Source: Caryophanales bacterium UBA3210
GTDB lineage: Bacteria; Bacillota_I; Bacilli_A; RFN20; CAG-449
Reading direction: 5' to 3'
Assembly (NCBI GenBank): GCA_002363635.1
Contig: DEWM01000005.1
Coordinates: 1 to 23,392, forward strand
DNA: 23,392 nt
The position numbers were made by a program, and so were the translations under genes. Shown here piece after piece: positions 8,581-15,865 of the stretch. The notes beneath the pieces are model-generated. The model saw only the letters and a program-made list of their open reading frames with translations. It made no database searches and was not told the DNA's origin. Each line of letters begins with the position of its first letter. Position 1 is the stretch's first letter.

Positions 8581-10053
8581 ATGGCTCCAAGTATTAAGTC
8601 CGCTCCTATAAATAAAGTAAAAAAAGATAATTTCTTTGTAAGATTCGGTAGAGGTATCGGCGAATGGTTTACTAACTTTGGTAAACGCTTCGCTGATGGC
8701 TCCATCGGTACAAAATTATCCCACTTTATTTTCGGTGCTGGTAACTTCTACCATAAACAGTACATTAAAGGTACAATGTTCCTTGTACTTCAAATACTAA
8801 TTATTCTATTTCTGGTTCTTTGTCCATCTGTTAACGGTACACCTTACGGTTATAAAGCTTTAGCTAATTTAAGCTTATCCAATGTAACTGAAGGTGGTGA
8901 CTTCGATCCAAATACTGGTGCATTTACTCAGGGATCTAACTGTATGTTAATGGTCTTATTCGGCTTTGTTACAATTGCTGTTATTATCATTTATATCATT
9001 TTATGGTTCAAAAGTATTCAGTCATCATATAAGGCAGATATGGATATTAAGGTAGGTAAAAAGCCTACAACATTCATTGAAGATTTAAAAGAATTACTCG
9101 ATAGTAAATTCCATGTATTAATGCTTACACCAACATGTATTGCAGCATTAGTCTTTACAGTTCTTCCTACTATCTTCATGATTTCACTCGCATTCTCAAC
9201 ATATAACCAACAAGATATGGATGCACAAATGACAACCTTATTCCATTGGAATGGTTTTCATAACTTTGTTGCAGTTTTCACAGGTGATGGTACACTTGGC
9301 ATGGAAATTAAGAATAGATTCTTCCCAGTTCTTGGATGGACATTAGTCTGGGCAATTCTTGCTACAGTTACATGTTATTTCGGTGGTATTATCTTAGCTC
9401 TTTTAATCAACAAGAAAGGATTAAAGGGAAAGAAAATCTTCCGTACAATCTTTATTTTAACAATCGCAGTTCCTCAGTTTATTTCTTTACTTGCTGTTAG
9501 AAATATTCTTGGTGAATACGGTCCTGTTAACTCATTACTTCAAAATTTAGGTTGGACAACAGGCCCAATCGGATTCTTAGGCTTAAATGCAGCAGATAAT
9601 GAATATCTTGCAAAAGTTATGGTTGTTATCATTAACTTATGGGTTGGTATTCCTTATACAATGCTTATGACATCAGGTATTCTTATGAATATTCCTAGTG
9701 ACTTATACGAAGCTGCTACAGTTGATGGAGCAAGTAAGACTAAGATGTTCTTCAAGATTACATTACCATATGTTATCTTCGTTACAACACCTTACTTAAT
9801 TTCTTCGTTTGTTGGCAACATCAACTCATTCAACACAATTTTCTTACTTACTGGTGGTGGACCAACATATGTTGGTTATCAGGCAGGTGGTACAGACTTA
9901 CTTGTTACATGGTTATATAAAGTAACTATTGACCAAGGCTCTTACAACACTGGTGCAGTTATCGGTATCTTTACATTTATGATCACTGCAACTATCACAC
10001 TTGTTACATACCGTAGAAGTAAGGCATACAATGAGGAGGACACTTTCCAATGA
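8581..10053 (+). CDS. malF: Maltodextrin ABC transporter permease MalF
   Basis: First membrane subunit of the CUT1 importer. About eight hydrophobic helices are visible, as in E. coli MalF: two after the N-terminal region (FLVLQILIILFLVLC; LFGFVTIAVIIIYIILWF), then six forming the conserved permease core. The cytoplasmic EAA loop that docks on the ATPase is YEAATVDGASKTKMFFKI at about residues 375-392, with the expected Gly. The start at 8581 (490 residues) is preferred over an in-frame ATG at 8563 because the latter precedes the ribosome binding site. The N-terminal 60 residues are basic and polar, with an amphipathic look (FVRFGRGIGEWFTNFGKRF), before the first helix. The stop TGA overlaps the malG start, indicating translational coupling. 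It partners with MalG, MalE and the ATPase encoded upstream. Confidence 0.93.
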   Translation: MAPSIKSAPINKVKKDNFFVRFGRGIGEWFTNFGKRFADGSIGTKLSHFIFGAGNFYHKQYIKGTMFLVLQILIILFLVLCPSVNGTPYGYKALANLSLSNVTEGGDFDPNTGAFTQGSNCMLMVLFGFVTIAVIIIYIILWFKSIQSSYKADMDIKVGKKPTTFIEDLKELLDSKFHVLMLTPTCIAALVFTVLPTIFMISLAFSTYNQQDMDAQMTTLFHWNGFHNFVAVFTGDGTLGMEIKNRFFPVLGWTLVWAILATVTCYFGGIILALLINKKGLKGKKIFRTIFILTIAVPQFISLLAVRNILGEYGPVNSLLQNLGWTTGPIGFLGLNAADNEYLAKVMVVIINLWVGIPYTMLMTSGILMNIPSDLYEAATVDGASKTKMFFKITLPYVIFVTTPYLISSFVGNINSFNTIFLLTGGGPTYVGYQAGGTDLLVTWLYKVTIDQGSYNTGAVIGIFTFMITATITLVTYRRSKAYNEEDTFQ

Positions 10054-10988
10054 TGAATTCAAATGTTTCTAAACCAAAACATTATAGATCACAAAAGAAA
10101 GCTAACGCAGTATCTCTTGCAGTTACTTATCTCATCCTTATCGTAATGTCAATTATTTGGTTAATTCCATTTGTATGGGTAGTTTTATCTTCATTCAGAT
10201 GTGAATATGTCGATGGTACATTCGTTGGTACTGTCACAAGTAATTTCTTCCCAAAAGCTTTAGGCTTTACAAACTATAAGAACTTATTTACTGCAACATA
10301 TTATGGTGTTTCTCACGCTTTCCCAAGATGGTTATTAAATACTCTTATTGTTGCAATTGTTGATTGTATTATTTCAACATTCTTAGTCTTATCAGTTGCG
10401 TACTGTATGTCTAAACTTAAATTTAAGTTAAGAAAAGCATTCATGAATATCACAATGATTATTGGTTTATTCCCAGGATTCTTATCCATGATTGCGATTT
10501 ACTTCTTACTTAAATCAATGGGCTTATCTGGTAACTCAGATAATCCTACACTTAACATTGTTGGTTTAGTCTTAGCATATTCTGCTGGTGCAGGTTTAGG
10601 ATTCCAAATTGCAAAAGGTTTCTTTGATATCATTCCTAACTCACTTGTTGAATCCGCTAAACTTGATGGATGTTCAAACTTCAAAATCTTTATTAAGATT
10701 ATTATTCCACTTGCAAAACCAATTATCATCTATCAGGCTTTAATGTCATTTACTGGCCCATGGATGGACTTTATCTTTGCAAAAGTTATTATTGGTTCTG
10801 GTAACCCAGAATGTTGGACAGTTGCAGTTGGTTTATATTCATTGTTATTCGGTACTCATCCTGATACAAACTTATTTACTCAGTTCGCTGCAGGTTGTGT
10901 TATCGTATCACTTCCAATTACAACATTATTTATGTTCTTACAGAAATACTACGTTGAAGGTGTTACTGCAGGTGCAGTTAAAGGTTAA
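10050..10988 (+). CDS. malG: Maltodextrin ABC transporter permease MalG
   Basis: Second membrane subunit of the importer, 312 residues, close to the usual MalG size. Six helices are visible, beginning AVTYLILIVMSIIWLIPFVW. The EAA loop is VESAKLDGCSNFKIFIKI, followed by IIPLAKPII, and contacts the ATPase. The protein ends EGVTAGAVKG, the typical MalG-type tail. The ATG at 10050 overlaps the malF stop (ATGA); a second ATG follows at once (10053). GAGGAGGA at 10033-10040 serves either, with 10050 better spaced. It is the last gene of the operon, followed by a terminator. Confidence 0.94.
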   Translation: MMNSNVSKPKHYRSQKKANAVSLAVTYLILIVMSIIWLIPFVWVVLSSFRCEYVDGTFVGTVTSNFFPKALGFTNYKNLFTATYYGVSHAFPRWLLNTLIVAIVDCIISTFLVLSVAYCMSKLKFKLRKAFMNITMIIGLFPGFLSMIAIYFLLKSMGLSGNSDNPTLNIVGLVLAYSAGAGLGFQIAKGFFDIIPNSLVESAKLDGCSNFKIFIKIIIPLAKPIIIYQALMSFTGPWMDFIFAKVIIGSGNPECWTVAVGLYSLLFGTHPDTNLFTQFAAGCVIVSLPITTLFMFLQKYYVEGVTAGAVKG

Positions 10989-11008
10989 TTTATTTTTAAA
11001 CTTTCAAA

Positions 11009-11034
11009 GGGAGAGAGAAATCTCTTCCTTTTTT
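11009..11034 (+). terminator. Terminator of the maltodextrin operon
   Basis: GGGAGAGA (11009-11016), loop GAAA, TCTCTTCC (11021-11028) form an 8-bp stem with one G-U pair, followed by six T. It begins 20 bases after the malG stop and can be extended by three A-U pairs. Confidence 0.9.
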
Positions 11035-11064
11035 ATTATGTGGACCGTAGGGACAACATAAAAC

Positions 11065-11081
11065 CGCCTCCTATGGGGGCG
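11065..11081 (+). repeat. IS200-type left-end hairpin
   Basis: CGCCTCC-TAT-GGGGGCG forms a 7-bp stem with one T-G pair and a three-base loop. Small subterminal hairpins of this kind are what IS200/IS605 transposases recognise on single-stranded DNA. Its GC content stands out against the surrounding AT-rich DNA. Confidence 0.7.
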
Positions 11082-11113
11082 AGAAATTCAAAGCAGTAGC
11101 GATGAGTAAGAAA

Positions 11114-11176
11114 AAAACTTCCTTGATGGTATAATGGTAGTGTTCAATTGCCTTATAACTCAAGAAAGGAAGTTTT
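11114..11176 (+). promoter_or_regulatory. Inverted repeat hiding the tnpA ribosome binding site from read-through
   Basis: AAAACTTCCTT (11114-11124) is perfectly complementary to AAGGAAGTTTT (11166-11176), which contains the ribosome binding site just before the tnpA ATG at 11177. The extended -10 of tnpA lies between the arms, so the element's own transcript lacks the left arm. Only transcripts entering from upstream (for example past the malG terminator) carry both arms and fold. Related RBS-blocking structures are known in IS200 and IS10. Confidence 0.7.
11127..11135 (+). promoter_or_regulatory. tnpA promoter, extended -10
   Basis: TGGTATAAT is a perfect extended -10 (TGnTATAAT). No good -35 is seen. 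Transcription would start near 11142, about 35 bases before the tnpA ATG. Confidence 0.65.
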
Positions 11177-11380
11177 ATGCCACCAATAAAGAATGATGAC
11201 ACTAGTAGTTTATCACATACAAAGTGGAATTGTCAGTACCACATTGTATTCACACCAAAATATCGTAGAAAAGCGATATATGCAAAATTAAGATCTGACA
11301 TAGGAAAATACATAAGACGCCTTTGTGAATACAAAGGAGTCGAGATAGTTGAAGCACATGCGATTATGGATGGAATATAG
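11177..11380 (+). pseudogene. tnpA: IS200-family transposase TnpA, N-terminal fragment
   Basis: The 67-codon frame matches the start of IS200-family TnpA (Y1 HUH transposase, normally about 130-155 residues): TKWNCQYHIVFTPKYRRKAI, then IGKYIRRLCEYKGVEIVEAHA. In intact members this is followed by the DHIHM-type segment carrying the HUH histidines and, further on, the catalytic Tyr. Here the match breaks at EAHAIMD and the frame stops at TAG 11378-11380. The fragment therefore lacks the HUH motif and the tyrosine and cannot cut DNA. The break coincides with the beginning of an ATPase gene fragment in another frame, so a deletion or recombination joined the two. The remaining N-terminal part shows no frameshift, so the event may be fairly recent. 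Confidence 0.9.
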
Positions 11381-12263
11381 TTTTGTAGTTGATGAACATG
11401 AGATTATTTATTATTTTGAAATCGGTAGAAATAATAAAATTTTAAAAGAGACATTAACATTAGACGATAAATTAATGATTGAAAGACTTCAAAATAATGC
11501 GAAAACTAATTTTGATGAGTCAATTGATTATGATGAAAGATATGTTATTCCAAATGCCTTATTTGTAAAAGTAATACAATTTAATACTCAATTTTCAGGT
11601 AATGAAATTTTAAATAAATGGTTTGATGAATTAAAACATTCAATCTATTTTAATCCAACTAGAGATTTAGCAAAGATTATTAATTTTGATATGAGTCAAT
11701 CAAATGAAATTTATTTATTATCATACCTAGAAAAGTATGGTGAAAATGAAATCAATGAGTTCTTTAAAGAATTTGGATTTAAATATTCAATTAAATATAG
11801 AAAGTTATCTAGTGAAGAAAGACAGCTTGGAGTAATCCCAACAGTTGATCGACTTGAATTCATTAGAGACAATTTACCTCAAATTCCTTTTTCAATGGAA
11901 TCGTATGGAAATCAAATTTTATTAACAATACTTCCATCGTTCTTTAAAGTATGTAAGACAGGAGGAATTTTAGCAATTGATGAATTCTCAAGTGGTCTAC
12001 ATAACAAACTTGAAGAATTATTAATTAAATATTTCTTTAAATATTCTAAAAATGCACAAATATTTTTTGTATCACATTCTACAAATTTATTAAAAACTTC
12101 ATTAATTAGACCAGACCAAGTTTATGTTTCTGAATTAAATGAATCTGGTAGTATTATTAAAAAGATTTCTGAAGAGAAACCTAGAGAAGGACAAAATATA
12201 GAAAAAATGTATTTAGGAGGAGTATTCGGGGGAATTCCTTATTATGACAGTAAAAATAATTGA
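11373..12263 (+). pseudogene. AAA_15/RloA-like ATPase, 5'-truncated
   Basis: About 296 codons resemble the C-terminal two-thirds of AAA_15-type SMC-like ATPases (the RloA/abortive-infection type), whose full members carry an N-terminal Walker A preceded by about 30-60 residues. Visible parts are YYFEIGRNNKILKETL (early lid region), VIPNALFVKVIQFN, a signature-like SMESYGNQILLTIL, Walker B GGILAIDEFSSGLH, switch His in IFFVSHSTNLLK, RPDQVYVSE, and the closing KMYLGGVFGGIPYYD. Walker A and everything before it are gone, replaced by the IS200 fragment. The frame can be opened from a TTG at 11349, creating a chimeric start, but an ATPase without a P-loop should be inactive. Homologues often act in phage defence with a partner gene; none is intact here. 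Family assignment is good, the biological role inferred. Confidence 0.8.
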
Positions 12264-12279
12264 ACTTGAAGAAGAATAA

Positions 12280-12310
12280 AACCGACACATTTTGTGCCGG
12301 TTATTTTTAT
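12280..12310. terminator. Bidirectional terminator between convergent genes
   Basis: AACCGACACA (12280-12289), loop TTT, TGTGCCGGTT (12293-12302) pair over 10 positions with one A-C mismatch. ATTTTTAT follows on the + strand and TTTTATTCTT on the minus strand, so it can serve the ATPase remnant and the convergent gene ending at 12307. Confidence 0.75.
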
Positions 12311-13395
12311 AATTTAATAGTTTTTGCAAGGCTTTTTAAACTATCATCACTTAAATAGTTATGTAAATCTTTATATGAAGTGAATTCTTTTTCTTTAGTT
12401 GCCTTATATAATGCGTTAATAAGCTTATCGTAGTCGTTTTTAGCTTTTACGTAATCTTTATCACTATAACCTTCTAAAGACTCTCTAATTAGGGTAATTA
12501 CGCTTCTTCTTAAAACTGCTAAGATACTTTCTTCTAACCAATAAGAATATGTAGAAGAGAGTTTTTCTTTATTCTTCATGAGGATATAGATAGGTAGACC
12601 ATCAATTCCTCCATGCCATAAATCTGTAAAGACATAATCATAATGTTCATTACATTTATCTTCATAATCTAAAGCATCACTTTCAATAATCTTAATCTTC
12701 TTCATATTGAAGTTATGTTTTAATGAATCATTAAAGACTTTAATTACATCTTTATCTTTTTCTACTACTGTAATTGAAGTGACTTCTTTCTTTAATGAAA
12801 TCATATATAGGTAATAGCCTATACCTAGTCCATATACTAATACATTACCTTTAGCGGCATTAATAGCTTTTTCCATAGTATTTATTTCACTAGGAATAAG
12901 TGCCATCCAAGTTTCTCCTCTTTCATTTAATGCAGGGAAGAAGAATGATTTGTCAAAGAAACCAAGTGAATAAGTTTCTTGATAATAATTAGATGCATCA
13001 ACTTTTACATCATTTAAAGGGAAACCTTCATATGCATCATAATTGTCTTTTACTAAATGAATGTTATTTAAAGTAATTTTATTAAATCTAACATTCTTTA
13101 AGTATGGATTATCTAAGTAAGAAGATAATCTTTCATATGAGATACCGGGTAAGATATAGTTATTTGCAAGGTATCCATCTTCTTCATTTAAATCAATCTC
13201 ATATAAATTTAAGAAACATTGATAGAATGCTTTCTTTTTATCTCCACCTATAGCTTTGATATCTTTTTCTTTAATTGCGCGAGCATTGTTAAAGAAGTAG
13301 TCTTCATATAGACCACTTAATGAGATGTTTTGCTCATCCATCTCTAATAATTTGTTTAACTCTAATGAGTCTTCTTTGTTTAAATTAATTTTCAT
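12307..13395 (-). CDS. SAM-dependent methyltransferase/spermidine synthase-like protein
   Basis: A 362-residue cytoplasmic protein. An N-terminal region of about 150 residues without recognised motifs is followed by a Rossmann domain: glycine-rich loop NVLVYGLGIGYYLYMIS (184-200), acidic residue after strand 2 in ITVVEKD (208-214), a motif II-like IIESDALDY (236-244) and YVFTDLWHG (254-262). The order fits class I SAM-dependent methyltransferases and the related spermidine synthase fold. The glycine-rich loop is weaker than the GxGxG consensus, and I see no secure polyamine-binding signature, so the substrate is unknown. It is the only minus-strand gene, lying convergent to the ATPase remnant and divergent from the next gene. 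No clear ribosome binding site precedes ATG 13393-13395; TATGAT lies about 20 bases upstream, so the leader may be very short. Confidence 0.7.
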   Translation of the reverse strand: MKINLNKEDSLELNKLLEMDEQNISLSGLYEDYFFNNARAIKEKDIKAIGGDKKKAFYQCFLNLYEIDLNEEDGYLANNYILPGISYERLSSYLDNPYLKNVRFNKITLNNIHLVKDNYDAYEGFPLNDVKVDASNYYQETYSLGFFDKSFFFPALNERGETWMALIPSEINTMEKAINAAKGNVLVYGLGIGYYLYMISLKKEVTSITVVEKDKDVIKVFNDSLKHNFNMKKIKIIESDALDYEDKCNEHYDYVFTDLWHGGIDGLPIYILMKNKEKLSSTYSYWLEESILAVLRRSVITLIRESLEGYSDKDYVKAKNDYDKLINALYKATKEKEFTSYKDLHNYLSDDSLKSLAKTIKL

Positions 13396-13522
13396 ACAAT
13401 ATTATCTTATCATATCCATTACAAAATTAAGAATAAAATGAAGAAACTAGAGAAGATTTAAGTAGATTAATCTATTATTTTTTTTAGACTATTGTATAAT
13501 TATTTTGTGTGGGAGGAAAAAT
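13396..13522. promoter_or_regulatory. Divergent intergenic region with + strand promoter at 13495
   Basis: TATAAT at 13495-13500 would start transcription near 13507, giving a leader of about 16 bases for the small membrane protein; no good -35 is seen. On the minus strand TATGAT (complement of about 13412-13417) could serve the methyltransferase-like gene. Nothing else is recognised here. Confidence 0.5.
13511..13516 (+). promoter_or_regulatory. Ribosome binding site fixing the start at 13523
   Basis: GGGAGG, six bases before ATG 13523. A TTG at 13505 is in frame but overlaps this site and is not credible as the start. Confidence 0.85.
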
Positions 13523-13927
13523 ATGAAAACTGCAACAAAAGTCTTTCTTATTCTTTCAATGATTAGCGCGGTATTATATATAATTTATGCATTTGCGTTT
13601 TTACCTAATCAAATAGATTTAATTTCAGAACAATATATTGATGAATTAGTAAATGATGGTGCTCCACATGAAACTATAGAATATATGAAAGAAGCCTTTA
13701 ATGCATCTAAAAACTTTTGCTATGTTAGTGGAGTACTTGTTCCATTAATCGTAGGCATTATTGGAGGTCTATCTTTATATAAGCTTGATACCGTAACAGA
13801 TCATAGAAAGCTTGTAACTTTAGGCGTTTTAACATTAATTTTTGTAAGTATTATTCCAGGTATTTTAATGTTATTAATTAAAGACGAAGATTTGGCAAAT
13901 AATAGAAAGAATGACCAAGTATTATAG
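13523..13927 (+). CDS. Small three-helix membrane protein, unknown function
   Basis: A 134-residue protein with three hydrophobic segments: about residues 5-27 (KVFLILSMISAVLYIIYAFA), 68-86 (YVSGVLVPLIVGIIGGLSLY) and 97-119 (VTLGVLTLIFVSIIPGILML). A polar, mildly acidic loop of about 40 residues separates the first two, and the tail is short and charged. The start is set by GGGAGG six bases upstream. It has its own promoter and terminator, so it is a single-gene unit. I do not recognise the family; small membrane proteins of this shape are common in low-GC bacteria and nothing here shows a function. Confidence 0.75.
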   Translation: MKTATKVFLILSMISAVLYIIYAFAFLPNQIDLISEQYIDELVNDGAPHETIEYMKEAFNASKNFCYVSGVLVPLIVGIIGGLSLYKLDTVTDHRKLVTLGVLTLIFVSIIPGILMLLIKDEDLANNRKNDQVL

Positions 13928-13928
13928 G

Positions 13929-13954
13929 GTGAGAATTATTTCTCACTTTTTTTT
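13929..13954 (+). terminator. Terminator after the small membrane protein
   Basis: GTGAGAA (13929-13935), loop TTAT, TTCTCAC (13940-13946), then eight T. The perfect 7-bp stem begins two bases after the stop codon. Confidence 0.9.
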
Positions 13955-13997
13955 AATAAAACGATATATTTTGTGCACTTTTAATTTTAAAATTAAA

Positions 13998-14006
13998 TGG
14001 TATAAT
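13998..14006 (+). promoter_or_regulatory. Extended -10 promoter of the EAL-like gene
   Basis: TGGTATAAT is a perfect extended -10; there is no clear -35. Transcription would begin near 14013, with GGGGAAG at 14023-14029 as the ribosome binding site before ATG 14035. Confidence 0.7.
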
Positions 14007-14034
14007 AAAAACTAGTTTAATCGGGGAAGATTTT

Positions 14035-15696
14035 ATGGGTTTATTTGGTAGAAGAAAAGAAGAAAAAGGTCCTGGCGCAGAAGTTCAGGTTAAATCATTA
14101 AAAGAAGAAATGGATGCAGAATTAAAAGGCATCTCTAAAATTAATAATGAAAATCGTGTTCATGAAACCATGGACATTGTTTTACCTGAGGGAGAAGATT
14201 CTTCTAATATTACTCCAAATAATCTAGAATCTACTATTAAGAATCTTAATCAAGATGAAGATTTAGAAGAAGAAACTATCGCTTTAGATGAAGTAGATGA
14301 AGAAGTTTTACAAGAAGAATTTAAAAAAGCATTTGGCACTTCTCCTTATGAAGTAAAAGAAGATAGTAATGAAGATGTTTCTACAGCATTAGAAGAAGAT
14401 AATAATGAAGTAGATGAAGAAGGTGAACCTACTTTAAATAGTCTTAATAATGAAATTAGAGAAAGTTCAACTGAAGAAGAAATTGATAATTTACCAGAAG
14501 AACATTTAGAAGACGTTTTTAAGAATGAAGAAGAACCTTCTGTTGATAATCTTGTAAAATCTATTGATGAACAGGTCATAACTGCCTTAAAAGAAAATGT
14601 GCCTGAAAAAGGAACTGAAGAAGTTAAGCAATATAAATATGCTTTCCAAAAGAACTTGAATCATAAAAAAGTTAAAAGAACTGAAGTTAAATTAAATACA
14701 CATATATATTCTGAAGAAGAATTAGAAGCTAAAAAATTAAAAGCTTTAGAAGCCGCAGATAGAAAAGCTCTTAGAGAATCAAATATTCCTAATGCTCAGG
14801 ACGTTAAAAAGAGAGTATATCTAAGAGATGCTAGAGTACATGCTGCAGAAAATGATAGAAAAGTTGAAGAAGCTAAAGAAAGAAGAAAAGCAGCAAGAGA
14901 AGTAAAAGTTGAATCAAATGGTCAAAAGCTTGCAAAAGAAAGAATTCAACGTGCAATTAAAACACCATTTACTTACTATTACGATTGCTGTAGAGATAAA
15001 GATAATAACAACTTATTCTGTAATATTTCTCAATGTATGAACGATAAATTCGCAGGTCGTATTTATGAACCTCAATATTTTGCAATTGCAGAAGAATCTG
15101 ATCGTATCTTTACTATTAACTACTTACTACTCGAACAAGCAGTAGGCCAAGCTCAATTATGGCCAGAAGAAATCTTTGCAGTTCAATTAAGTTCTAGATA
15201 TTTAGAAAGAGGTGAAAGATATCAAGAATTAAGAAATATTTTAGAAGCTGCACCTAAAAATATTATTTATTGTTTTGAATGCCGTCCACTTGTATTAACT
15301 GGTGAAAGAGGAAGAGAAAGATTAAAAGAATTACGTAATGACTTTGGAATTAAGATTTTAATCGATACACCAGAAACTGAAAGATTATCATTATTATTTG
15401 ATTATCCAATGGATATGATTAGACTTGATGGAAGATATTATCGTGATAGACAAGTTTCTAAAATGAAGTTTGTTAAGTTACTTTCCACATATTGTAAAGT
15501 TGACGATATTACTTTATGTGCACAGTATGTAGATACTCCAGAAGATAAGAACTGGTTAAGTAAATATGGAGTAAAATATCTCGAAGGACAGGCTATTGAA
15601 CCTATTAAGGCAACAGTAAAAACAGCATTAAATGCTGGACCTGTAAAACTTAATAGATCTGCTAAGAAAAATGAAGATTTAGGTGCAAATAACTAG
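14035..15696 (+). CDS. Acidic, helical protein with degenerate C-terminal EAL-like domain
   Basis: A 553-residue soluble protein. Residues 1-200 are low-complexity and very acidic (many Glu/Asp) after a basic start (MGLFGRRKEEK). Residues 226-306 are highly charged and helical, likely coiled coil. Residues about 312-525 follow the course of an EAL (c-di-GMP phosphodiesterase) domain: YEPQYFAIAEESDRIFTINY matches the P..F...AE......l region, FAVQLSSRYL the vNlS strand, IKILIDTPETERLSLLFDYP the DDFG..ys.L..l region, DMIRLDG the diiKiD strand, ITLCAQYVDTPED the vvAEGVE strand, and YLEGQAIEP the closing QGy.f..P. The key catalytic residues are missing: no EAL motif, Asn replaced by Gln, no DDFG pair, Lys replaced by Arg, AEGVE replaced by AQYVD. 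It probably cannot hydrolyse c-di-GMP and may bind a ligand or partner. It is a monocistronic gene with its own promoter and terminator. Confidence 0.75.
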   Translation: MGLFGRRKEEKGPGAEVQVKSLKEEMDAELKGISKINNENRVHETMDIVLPEGEDSSNITPNNLESTIKNLNQDEDLEEETIALDEVDEEVLQEEFKKAFGTSPYEVKEDSNEDVSTALEEDNNEVDEEGEPTLNSLNNEIRESSTEEEIDNLPEEHLEDVFKNEEEPSVDNLVKSIDEQVITALKENVPEKGTEEVKQYKYAFQKNLNHKKVKRTEVKLNTHIYSEEELEAKKLKALEAADRKALRESNIPNAQDVKKRVYLRDARVHAAENDRKVEEAKERRKAAREVKVESNGQKLAKERIQRAIKTPFTYYYDCCRDKDNNNLFCNISQCMNDKFAGRIYEPQYFAIAEESDRIFTINYLLLEQAVGQAQLWPEEIFAVQLSSRYLERGERYQELRNILEAAPKNIIYCFECRPLVLTGERGRERLKELRNDFGIKILIDTPETERLSLLFDYPMDMIRLDGRYYRDRQVSKMKFVKLLSTYCKVDDITLCAQYVDTPEDKNWLSKYGVKYLEGQAIEPIKATVKTALNAGPVKLNRSAKKNEDLGANN

Positions 15697-15726
15697 ACCT
15701 TTGTTCCTACCTTAAAAAAATTAAAT

Positions 15727-15751
15727 AGTGCCTAAAAAAAGGCACTTTTTT
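15727..15751 (+). terminator. Terminator after the EAL-like gene
   Basis: AGTGCCT/AGGCACT forms a 7-bp stem closed by an A-rich loop, followed by a T run to 15751. It starts 31 bases after the stop codon. Confidence 0.88.
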
Positions 15752-15824
15752 GTAGTAAATGCACCTTGAAAATGAAACGTGTTCTATCAGTCAAGGCACA
15801 AATAATTATTGGATGTACTTAAGC

Positions 15825-15865
15825 TTGTAACTTTTGTAACATTGTTGAACACTTGTAAATTGAAT
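15825..15865 (+). repeat. Cluster of TTG(T)AAC repeats next to the promoter
   Basis: TTGTAAC (15825, 15834), TTGAAC (15845), TTGTAAA (15853) and TTGAAT (15860) recur every 7-11 bases. The last one is the -35 box of the downstream promoter. The rest of the 15752-15913 gap holds only a weak inverted pair, CCTTGA/TCAAGG, and nothing else I recognise. Confidence 0.5.

Larger units (their letters stand above)
11040..11371 (+). mobile_element. Truncated IS200-type element, left end and 5' half of tnpA
   Basis: The remnant holds an end hairpin, a promoter, a hairpin covering the tnpA ribosome binding site and the N-terminal part of an IS200-family Y1 transposase. The outer boundary is approximate; it begins soon after the malG terminator. 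The right half of the element, including the rest of tnpA and the right end, is missing. After about base 11371 the sequence changes to a fragment of an unrelated ATPase gene. The element can no longer encode an active transposase but might be mobilised in trans only if a right end existed, and none is seen. Confidence 0.85.

Noticed and set aside
11349..12263. 304-codon frame from TTG 11349 as a normal intact gene
   Set aside because: Its first codons are out-of-frame tnpA sequence and it lacks the ATPase P-loop, so it is treated as a chimeric pseudogene.
10050..12263. Recoding of TGA to Trp (Mycoplasma-type code), considered because of the AT-rich Mollicutes-like style
   Set aside because: TGA acts as stop at the ends of malF and the ATPase remnant at family-typical C-termini, and Trp is written TGG throughout.
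12244..12279. Short frame MTVKIIELEEE overlapping the end of the ATPase remnant
   Set aside because: Only 11 codons. It could be the stub of a lost partner gene, but nothing supports translation or homology.
13505..13522. TTG at 13505 as the start of the small membrane protein
   Set aside because: It precedes and overlaps GGGAGG, which is correctly spaced for ATG 13523, and lies at or before the likely RNA start.
15758..15800. Inverted pair CCTTGA/TCAAGG after the EAL-like gene terminator
   Set aside because: Six-base arms with a loop of more than 20 bases; too weak to call a structure or operator.
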